A stretch of DNA of 6,535 bases, taken from positions 1 to 6,535 of the forward strand of contig PWPZ01000249.1 in the NCBI GenBank assembly GCA_003556985.1, given 5' to 3'. Position 1 is the first letter of the stretch. Every line of letters starts with the position of its first letter. The notes below the pieces were generated by a model that worked only from the letters and a program-made list of their open reading frames with translations, did no database searches and was not told where the DNA came from. The stretch is from Bacteroidota bacterium. Its GTDB lineage: Bacteria; Bacteroidota; Bacteroidia; Bacteroidales; PUMT01. The position numbers were made by a program, and so were the translations under genes. Below are positions 1 through 5,947 of the stretch, one piece after another.

Positions 1-1369
1 GGAATAACTGCTCAATTGATAGTGGAATCTGGAAGTTATACCGTGATGGTATATATTCCTTAAATTCGGTATTGTATTTGATCAGGGAATCAAGATCCCT
101 CGGAAAATTGTTGATATTGACACCGAGGAAGCCATGTTTTTTTTGTGCCATCTGCATAATCTTCTCCCAGCGGCCTATCCCCGCCGATCCGATAGCATCT
201 TCTCCATGGGAAAAAAGCAAGATGAAAATCTCATCAAACCGGTCAGTCGACTGCAAATACTTTTCTAGCCAGTCGGCCGAAAGATCCGTGTTGAACTTCA
301 TCCAGAAAGGAACAGATCCTGTTTTAAGTATCCAGTATGGTTCATGCATGAAAAAAGTCTCACCTATGAGCCGGTTTGCCAGTACTCCTTTTTGCCTGTA
401 CCACCACCGGTAAAGTTCTGCTACAAAGGGAGACGGTTGTTCAGGCTCAAGATATTTTATATTCCGGACGCGAAAGCCGTTTTCGCGGGCTATCCTTTCT
501 ATGTCATTTGTCAGCATAGAATCAAACCCCCATTCTGCCTCCGGTTGCTCGCTGTCGGGTTTGGGTGCGTCCCACCGGCGCACGTGAGAATTGTGATACC
601 CCAGGAACCTGGTCACCCGTTCGCTTCCCTGAAAAAACTCCTCTTCTGTTGCTCCACCAGGAGCGCCGAACTGGAATATAAAATGATCGTTGATGGTTGT
701 GACCGGCCATTTTCTCGTACAATTGGATATAATGATCGTTCCTCCTTCCTGGAGGTTGTTTAAAATAAACCTTTCATATTCCAGAAGCATGCGCATAAGC
801 TTGACCCTGAAATAGGTGATCTTTTCAAGAGTGAGCCTGTCTTTGATGGGATCGAAAATATGGTGCAGCTTGAAGTAAGGGTTGTTCCTCAGAAAAGCTT
901 CACCGGGTTTCAAGCCCCAGTCCATTATCCGCCTGGGCTCATCTACCGAAAGGTAATCGGGACGGCTGACCGGAAACATGAAGGTCTGTGGCAATAAGGG
1001 GATTCCCATTGCGGCTGCCAGATGTACCATTGCCCCGCTGACGGATCCTACCATAATTGCAGGATATTTCCTGTCCGGGTACATTGAAGTTATTGCATCC
1101 ATGAATTCTTCCGCACAGAGAGTTTTCATGTCATCTGCCGGTATGCCTTCTGCACCGGTATTCATAATATATGCTGTTTCCCGTAAATCACAGGAAAACA
1201 TGTTTGCCAGGTTGGCGAGAGGCTCAGAAAGCTGGCCCACTTCCAGACCTTTAAACTCCTGTCCTTTGAGTGCATTGCTCAATGCCTTTAAAAAGCCTGT
1301 CCCGGAGTCAAATCCTGCAGAAAATCCGGGAGGCAATACCCCTATGGATCTAAGAAATGGTGCTTTCAT
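1..1369 (-). CDS. Uncharacterised conserved-looking protein, 3' end beyond the left edge
   Basis: Reading the minus strand from the ATG at 1369 gives 456 codons without a stop, running past position 1, so the C-terminus is missing. I do not recognise the family. Residues 103-134 form a hydrophobic strand, a Gly/Ser-rich turn (GSVSG, 108-112) and a helix ending in GIPLLPQTF (122-130), which resembles an alpha/beta fold segment; GSVSG is not the GxSxG nucleophile elbow. A second strand-like stretch is at 209-216 (GGTIIISN). The region 318-360 is rich in Trp and aromatics (RWWYRQKG at 321-328, GSVPFWMKFN at 351-360), and FSHGEDA lies at 386-392. No signal peptide or membrane helix is evident, so a cytoplasmic location is likely. 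The start overlaps the upstream hydrolase gene by 20 nt in another frame, implying translational coupling and a shared operon. It could be a hydrolase- or transferase-like enzyme, but that is a guess. The coding call itself is firm. Confidence 0.85.
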   Translation of the reverse strand, partial: MKAPFLRSIGVLPPGFSAGFDSGTGFLKALSNALKGQEFKGLEVGQLSEPLANLANMFSCDLRETAYIMNTGAEGIPADDMKTLCAEEFMDAITSMYPDRKYPAIMVGSVSGAMVHLAAAMGIPLLPQTFMFPVSRPDYLSVDEPRRIMDWGLKPGEAFLRNNPYFKLHHIFDPIKDRLTLEKITYFRVKLMRMLLEYERFILNNLQEGGTIIISNCTRKWPVTTINDHFIFQFGAPGGATEEEFFQGSERVTRFLGYHNSHVRRWDAPKPDSEQPEAEWGFDSMLTNDIERIARENGFRVRNIKYLEPEQPSPFVAELYRWWYRQKGVLANRLIGETFFMHEPYWILKTGSVPFWMKFNTDLSADWLEKYLQSTDRFDEIFILLFSHGEDAIGSAGIGRWEKIMQMAQKKHGFLGVNINNFPRDLDSLIKYNTEFKEYIPSRYNFQIPLSIEQLF

Positions 1370-2138
1370 GGTTTTTTACATTTATGTTTTCAATAAATTT
1401 TTCTGTTATGGTTGCAAGCTCCTTCGGCATAGACATATTAACCGAATGCGCCGCTCCGGGGATGATTGTAAGCTCTCCCCCGGGCAGTAATTCAGTTGCC
1501 TGTCTGGCCCATTCCTGGGAAACGATCATGTCTTCACTACCCCTTACAACCATTGCCGGGACCTTAATTTCAGGAAGGTATTTCTCAGTTTCGTAGATTA
1601 GTGCATATTCAAATGTTTTCCTGACTCTTCTGAGTCCGCATTTAGAATAATCTATTATCATGTTACGCTTTTGCAATGAAGGCTCTTCCCGGGAGTTCCT
1701 GACAAAGCTTCCAAGCTGCCCGGGAACCGAGCGGTAATAAGGGTCAATGGTCGGACCCTGGAGAATGATTCCTTTCACCATGTCCATATAATGGATAGTA
1801 AAGTCTACAATTGCCTGGCAACCCGTAGAATTTCCAAGATAATATGCCTTCCCGATATTTGCTGCTTTGGCCCAGTCATACAGCGCGTCTGCCGTTTCCT
1901 GTATATTAAGTACCTGGGGAGGTTTGCTGCTTTTGCCAAACCCTGGAAGATCGGGAACATATACGATGAATTTCCTTGCCAGTTCCATTGCCAGCCGGGT
2001 CATATAGGTGCCTGATTGACACAGGCCGTGAACGAGTACAACTGATTCCTGTTCAGAATCTGCCGGCCGGGAAGAATAGATACTTGTGAAGTACCTTGCC
2101 CGTGCTGTTGTATAGTAAGTTTCCCTGTTTAAGCTCAT
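1350..2138 (-). CDS. Alpha/beta hydrolase (Ser-Asp-His triad)
   Basis: This 262-residue protein has the normal length of a single-domain alpha/beta hydrolase. The oxyanion-hole HG is at 37-38 in VLVHGLCQSG, followed by VPDLPGFGKSS (61-71), which is common to esterase/C-C hydrolase-type members. The nucleophile elbow is LGNSTG (101-106) with Ser104; the acid is probably Asp203 in RGSEDMIV, and the base His231 in PGAAHSVNM. The triad is therefore complete and the enzyme should be active; there is no signal peptide, so it is probably cytoplasmic. The family cleaves esters, lactones, haloalkanes or C-C bonds, and the substrate cannot be told from sequence. The cap region around 130-190 (DPYYRSVPGQ onward) may decide it. 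It follows the dehydrogenase gene after 40 nt and its stop lies 20 nt inside the next gene, so it is the middle gene of a three-gene operon. The start has only a weak GAGAAAA upstream. Confidence 0.93.
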   Translation of the reverse strand: MSLNRETYYTTARARYFTSIYSSRPADSEQESVVLVHGLCQSGTYMTRLAMELARKFIVYVPDLPGFGKSSKPPQVLNIQETADALYDWAKAANIGKAYYLGNSTGCQAIVDFTIHYMDMVKGIILQGPTIDPYYRSVPGQLGSFVRNSREEPSLQKRNMIIDYSKCGLRRVRKTFEYALIYETEKYLPEIKVPAMVVRGSEDMIVSQEWARQATELLPGGELTIIPGAAHSVNMSMPKELATITEKFIENINVKNHESTIS

Positions 2139-2178
2139 ATTTTCTCAGCGTTAAGTATTGCCTTGTTTGTTGATCTTG

Positions 2179-3165
2179 TTATTTCTTCCCTCCGCTTAAC
2201 AATAAAGTGGCAGTTCCTGCCACTACACCGGCCACCAGCAGGCCAAACAGGAATGTGATCCTTGCCCGGGCTTTGATGGCCCTTGATGTTTCGCCGTGCC
2301 AGCCGCCGTCGACGGATGATATTTCTCCTGGTTCATAAAGGTTGCCGGGATCGGGCATTGACATATCCTGACTGAAATGGTTGGACTGGACCTGCTTATT
2401 ATACATCCGGGCAAACCCGTCGGGTGAAATATGTTGCATCAAGGTGGAAGTCAGGGCCATACCACCGACCAGCACTTCCGGTTTCGGGTGCCGGACCAGG
2501 CTGACGATCTCCTCAGCTACCGATTGGGCATCGACTACAGGTTCCATGGCTTTGATTTCACGCCCCATGTAATTGGCTGCATTATGAAAAAGCGGTGTAT
2601 CAACAGTCGCCGGTGATACCAGGCAAATATTTATGTCCTTTTCCTGTGCCATTTCCTGCTGCAGGCAGAGTGTCATTCCCCTGATGGCTGCCTTGCTTGT
2701 GGTGTAGGCAATTGAAAAGGGCTGGCCTGTGGTTCCCGCAAGTGATGAAAGATTGATCAGCGTCCCCCTTCCCTGGTTGCGGAAATAGCTCAATGCGGCC
2801 CTGGCTCCATACATATAGCCCAGTACGTTAACATCCATCAGTCTTTTGATATTGTCCATCGGAGTTTCATCGAAGGGCCCCATCATGGCTACTGCCGCAT
2901 TGTTTACCCATACATCAATGCTGCCCATCTTTTCATTCGCATACCTGGCGAATTCATATACCTGATTTTCATTGGTAATATCCATGGCGTAGGTGTATGC
3001 TTCTCCACCAACCCGCCGGCATTCTTCTGCTACTTCTTCCAGTACCTCAAGGCGCCTGGCTGTGAGGGTAAGTTTGTTTCCCATCCGGGCGAATTCCATC
3101 GCGGTGGCCCGCCCAATTCCGCTGGATGCGCCGGTTATTACAACAGACAAATTATTGTTCTCCAT
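2179..3165 (-). CDS. Short-chain dehydrogenase/reductase with C-terminal membrane segment
   Basis: I start this gene at 3165 (328 residues, MENNNLS) because the Rossmann core begins at once: TGASSGIG at 11-18 is the cofactor-binding turn, with Arg37/Arg38 after the second strand suggesting NADP(H). NNAA is at 88-91, and the catalytic tetrad is Asn113, Ser141, Tyr154 and Lys158 (YTTSK). It is a classical SDR, expected to oxidise or reduce a hydroxyl/carbonyl group. Classical SDRs are about 250 residues; here about 80 more follow, including NLYEP (275-279), GGWHG (287-291), a basic stretch (RAIKARAR, 295-302) and a hydrophobic helix at 303-323 before a GGKK tail. This layout resembles the roughly 330-residue SDRs annotated as PRK07109/PRK06139-like, from memory. 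The helix suggests a tail anchor keeping the enzyme on the inner face of the membrane, hinting at a lipophilic substrate. It is the first gene of the leftward operon. The reading frame stays open upstream to 3369, but that extension looks non-coding. Confidence 0.93.
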   Translation of the reverse strand: MENNNLSVVITGASSGIGRATAMEFARMGNKLTLTARRLEVLEEVAEECRRVGGEAYTYAMDITNENQVYEFARYANEKMGSIDVWVNNAAVAMMGPFDETPMDNIKRLMDVNVLGYMYGARAALSYFRNQGRGTLINLSSLAGTTGQPFSIAYTTSKAAIRGMTLCLQQEMAQEKDINICLVSPATVDTPLFHNAANYMGREIKAMEPVVDAQSVAEEIVSLVRHPKPEVLVGGMALTSTLMQHISPDGFARMYNKQVQSNHFSQDMSMPDPGNLYEPGEISSVDGGWHGETSRAIKARARITFLFGLLVAGVVAGTATLLLSGGKK

Positions 3166-3411
3166 ATTGGCAAGTATTTGGTTTTGTTCTGGATGCTTCG
3201 AATTCTGTACCATAAATTTTAACCCGTTGCCAGGATCTGATTTTCTGATGGTGCGTGCTTGGAATTGCAGGATATGTGGAACCGAATTTAAATATTTAAT
3301 ATCTGTAAGTTGCTGTGTGAACGGAGCTTTAAGGGTGGGGTGATACCCAACTGTGTAAAAATTCCACACTTTTTATAATAATCAGAATCACATGCCGTTT
3401 AAAACTACCAT
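3166..3411. promoter_or_regulatory. Divergent intergenic region between the two transcription units
   Basis: These 246 nt lie between the dehydrogenase start (minus strand) and the HExxH-protein start (plus strand), so promoters for both directions should be here. I find no convincing pair of Bacteroidota TTTG and TAnnTTTG boxes in either direction. The segment nearest the plus-strand gene is very AT-rich (3371-3381). A short palindrome, GGGT-GAT-ACCC, sits at 3338-3348 and could be an operator. The minus-strand frame of the dehydrogenase remains open up to an ATG at 3369, but the encoded residues resemble nothing in the SDR family. Confidence 0.5.
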
Positions 3412-4845
3412 ATGACAAAACCGAAGCCAATTATATTCGCCGTTGCAACCCTCCTCGCACTTGTGTATCTTAATGAAAGGGTTCTTTTTATTGAAGAGAA
3501 GGTTGCCAGCCCCCACGACAATATATTATCTGAAAAGGAAATTCAGGATGGAGATACCGGAAAAGAAGTTCCTGGCCGGACTGCCTCTGTGAAATCCAGT
3601 TCGCATTACGATGCCGGAATATTACAATCGCCGCCAGAAGGAAGTGTATCTGCCAAAAGAAGAGCAAGGAAAAACTATAATTCCATTCAGATCGCAATAT
3701 CATATTATATTTCGAATAGCAGCAGTGAATCTGCCGAAATATCTGAGAATACAGAATCAGGTGAGTTGGCCGGAGATCATACCATTTTGAACCCCACTGA
3801 CAGGTACCGGGATTATGAGATTGATTATTCAAACCAACTATTTGGATGGGTTAAAGAGTCCACAAGGATCTTGTCGCCCGATTCATGGCACCTGCTAATG
3901 TCTTATGAATTTTTACCTGAGGTTTCCCGGATATTACTGGGCTGTGGCACAATAATGGAGATGAACAAGCCTGCTGAAACATTCCACTATCTTTCCGGAA
4001 ACAATGTTTTCGAGGTAATCGGCCGAATGTCTTCCAACGTCCATGAAATATCTCACGGTTACTCCAGGAAGGATATTTTCCGGTATGTGTCAGAAAATGA
4101 CCTCACCATTGAAATGAGTGATGAAGGGCGTCGGCTTTATCTTTCCCCATCGGAATCTTATTTAATTACGTTTCCGGGGAATTACCTGTTTCCTGCATCG
4201 AGGCTTTCACAAGTCATTCCTGAAAACAGACAGACATTGAGATATAAAACGTATATCACCGGCAGCACCTCTTCCCAGGTACACGGTGTCCTTGCCCTGC
4301 TTGATGAACTGAATGCCTATTTTCTGGGATCAAGGTTCAGGTATGAAATGCTGGATGCTTACAAAATAGCCGGACCAACTGAGGCGGAAGGATTTTTGGA
4401 ATGGGTTTCTGGTGCCCAGGGCACTATGGGGGCATTTTTCGAGATGGACTATTTCATACTCGAATACCTGCTCTATATGAAAACAAATCATCCCGGGCGG
4501 TATGAGATGTTAAGGGCGGACAAGTCTTTCGGTGATGCATGGCGGGCGGTCCGCACCTCCTACGGCAAACTTGTTTATAATTATTTCAGTACGCTGCACA
4601 AAGAGAAGGATGCTATAAATGATTCCGGTGAGTATGAGCTGAGTGTAGAAGACAACAGGTTGTGGATCAGCAAGGGCGGTTCCGGTTCATACAACAGCAG
4701 ACTCATTATTTCAAGCGCGATGGACACATTGATTCCGGTGTTGAACAGCGACCGTTTCCGGGAAATTGAACAGGATTTTGCCGTCGGACTGGCCGAAGGG
4801 ACAATTTACAGTGATTTGCCTGACGCCCTTAACCCGTCAATCTAA
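3412..4845 (+). CDS. Membrane-anchored protein with HExxH motif, putative zinc metallopeptidase
   Basis: This 477-residue protein belongs to no family I recognise. The N-terminus is a short hydrophobic segment (about residues 6-20) after KPK, fitting a signal anchor or uncleaved signal; there is no lipoprotein cysteine. Residues 30-135 are polar, Ser/Glu-rich and probably disordered. The rest looks folded. HEISH at 211-215, in the setting SNVHEISHGY, fits the general zincin pattern (uncharged or hydrophobic residues flanking HExxH). Such motifs supply two zinc-binding histidines and the catalytic glutamate. A possible third ligand is Glu299 in the helix-like LDELNAYF (297-304), 84 residues later; this is inference. 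Later parts are aromatic-rich (343-357, 383-395). If active, it would work outside the cytoplasmic membrane, in the periplasm. The LytTR regulator gene begins 43 nt downstream on the same strand, so cotranscription is likely. It could instead be a non-peptidase with a chance HExxH. Confidence 0.85.
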   Translation: MTKPKPIIFAVATLLALVYLNERVLFIEEKVASPHDNILSEKEIQDGDTGKEVPGRTASVKSSSHYDAGILQSPPEGSVSAKRRARKNYNSIQIAISYYISNSSSESAEISENTESGELAGDHTILNPTDRYRDYEIDYSNQLFGWVKESTRILSPDSWHLLMSYEFLPEVSRILLGCGTIMEMNKPAETFHYLSGNNVFEVIGRMSSNVHEISHGYSRKDIFRYVSENDLTIEMSDEGRRLYLSPSESYLITFPGNYLFPASRLSQVIPENRQTLRYKTYITGSTSSQVHGVLALLDELNAYFLGSRFRYEMLDAYKIAGPTEAEGFLEWVSGAQGTMGAFFEMDYFILEYLLYMKTNHPGRYEMLRADKSFGDAWRAVRTSYGKLVYNYFSTLHKEKDAINDSGEYELSVEDNRLWISKGGSGSYNSRLIISSAMDTLIPVLNSDRFREIEQDFAVGLAEGTIYSDLPDALNPSI

Positions 4846-4875
4846 GCTTTATATTATCATTTGACCGGATTGTAT

Positions 4876-4883
4876 TAAATTTG
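4876..4883 (+). promoter_or_regulatory. Perfect TAnnTTTG word just before the LytTR gene
   Basis: TAAATTTG matches the Bacteroidota -7 consensus TAnnTTTG exactly. The nearest TTTG upstream (4860-4863) is only 12 nt away, shorter than the usual spacing of about 19, so the -33 half is poor. If used, transcription would start at about the ATG at 4889, giving a leaderless or nearly leaderless mRNA separate from the upstream gene. It may equally be a chance match in AT-rich DNA. Confidence 0.25.
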
Positions 4884-4888
4884 CCTTG

Positions 4889-5764
4889 ATGGTAAATGAA
4901 AGATTCAACTGGTTAAATAAGTATTTTCCGCAGAATTACCTTGTGAAAAATCCTTTTAAGGGCGCCCTGATCGTGGCAGCCTTCAGTTTTATTTTTACCA
5001 TTCTTTACAGGCCCCTGGGAAGTCACGGATCAATGGGATTATCGTACAAGGCTACCATGGCGGTATATTCCCTTGTGGCCGGAGCTTCACTTTATGGGAT
5101 TATAAGGGCATTGAGGAGCTTGAAATATTTCTCCGACACGAAAAACTGGAATTTTCTTAAGGAAATATTCTCCATCGTCATTATCCTGACCCTGCTGGGC
5201 ACCGTTATATTTTTTGCTGCATTTATTATCGAGCCCCCGGCTGACAGATGGAATGCTGAAACCTATCTGCAATCGGTTTCAGCCGCCTTACTGGTGGGAT
5301 TGCTGCCATTTCTTTTTTTCTCGGCTATGAACTACCGGTACCTGTTATATCGCGGGTTTGAACCCGATCTTCCCGATACTGGAAAGGATGCCAGGAGCTT
5401 AATCCCGGAAGAAAAGATCCATATCAATTCCAGCCTGAAAAAGGAAAGCCTGAGCTTTTATCCGGGCCATCTGTTGTTTGCCGAGTCGGAAGGCAATTAC
5501 GTGGTGTTTCACCTTCTTCAGGACGATAAGGTGAAAAAGGAGATAATACGCAATTCTATAGGCAGCATTGAAAAGCAGTTATCATCACTCCCTTTCTTTT
5601 TTCGAACCCACCGCGCGTTTATCGTCAATATGATGATGATAACAAAAAAGCAGGGGAATGCCGCCGGCTATGTTTTAAGGCTTAAGGGCACCGACCGCGA
5701 GATCCCCGTTTCCCGCACCATCGCAAAAACGTTTGACAGCCGCTTTCGCCAGTACCGGAAATAA
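4889..5764 (+). CDS. Four-helix membrane protein with C-terminal LytTR DNA-binding domain
   Basis: From the ATG at 4889 this is 291 residues; a TTG three bases earlier is also in frame but less likely. Four hydrophobic segments lie at about 24-42, 53-73, 92-114 and 128-146, forming an inner-membrane sensor-like module. After a linker (155-180) comes a LytTR domain at about 185-290: FAESEGNYV (197-205), FFRTHRAFIVN (237-247) and the closing IPVSRTIAKTF (272-282) are typical. LytTR domains bind DNA through beta strands, usually at pairs of short direct repeats. There is no receiver domain, so this is not a two-component response regulator; signals would come through the membrane part. Such membrane-LytTR proteins are common in Bacteroidota. 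It lies 43 nt after the HExxH gene and 183 nt before the outer-membrane protein gene, both plausible targets, though regulation of either is inference. No ligand can be predicted. Confidence 0.92.
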   Translation: MVNERFNWLNKYFPQNYLVKNPFKGALIVAAFSFIFTILYRPLGSHGSMGLSYKATMAVYSLVAGASLYGIIRALRSLKYFSDTKNWNFLKEIFSIVIILTLLGTVIFFAAFIIEPPADRWNAETYLQSVSAALLVGLLPFLFFSAMNYRYLLYRGFEPDLPDTGKDARSLIPEEKIHINSSLKKESLSFYPGHLLFAESEGNYVVFHLLQDDKVKKEIIRNSIGSIEKQLSSLPFFFRTHRAFIVNMMMITKKQGNAAGYVLRLKGTDREIPVSRTIAKTFDSRFRQYRK

Positions 5765-5947
5765 CAAAAACCCCTGCCATTCGTCACAGAAAAATACCTT
5801 TCATAACATAAATTTTGCTGGTTTTTCCTGCCCGCTGCATTTGGTCACAAACCCTTGCTGTAACTACCAAATGTTTGGATATCAGTCTAATGTTCGCTCT
5901 CTTTGTTTCATGAAATTTTAATTGCCAAACCAAAATAAATAGCAGTC
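5765..5947 (+). promoter_or_regulatory. Leader and probable promoter region of the outer-membrane protein gene
   Basis: The 183 nt between the LytTR gene and the next ATG hold no gene. A candidate promoter pairs TTTG (5874-5877) with TCTCTTTG (5898-5905), which matches TAnnTTTG at all but one position, with 20 nt between; this spacing is right for the Bacteroidota sigma factor and gives a leader of about 40 nt. The TTTG box is part of a palindrome (5867-5878), and further TTTGG or CCAAA words occur at 5840-5844 and 5925-5929. I found no hairpin with a T-run that would serve as a terminator after the LytTR gene. Confidence 0.35.
5867..5878. repeat. CCAAA-TG-TTTGG inverted repeat, possible operator
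   Basis: Two 5-nt arms are perfectly complementary around a TG spacer. The right arm includes the TTTG proposed as the -33 box of the outer-membrane protein gene, so a protein bound here could block or assist RNA polymerase. The arms are short, so chance is possible. The same five-base word recurs nearby, which mildly strengthens the case. Confidence 0.3.

Noticed and set aside
108..112. Residues 108-112 (GSVSG) of the left-edge protein as a lipase/esterase GxSxG nucleophile elbow
   Set aside because: The numbers here are residue positions. The central residue is Val, not Ser, so the motif does not fit, and no matching Asp/His pair could be assigned.
72..1490. Several plus-strand open frames of 60-170 codons at the left end
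   Set aside because: They lie opposite the continuous 456-codon minus-strand frame, which has far better coding character and operon context.
3166..3369. In-frame N-terminal extension of the SDR to an ATG at 3369 (68 extra residues)
   Set aside because: The extension resembles neither the SDR family nor a signal peptide, and the Rossmann fold starts right after the internal ATG at 3165; it also would take up most of the divergent promoter region.
5733..5921. Short plus-strand open frame of 62 codons overlapping the LytTR gene end
   Set aside because: It overlaps the LytTR C-terminus in another frame, has no recognisable features and covers the promoter-like leader of the next gene.
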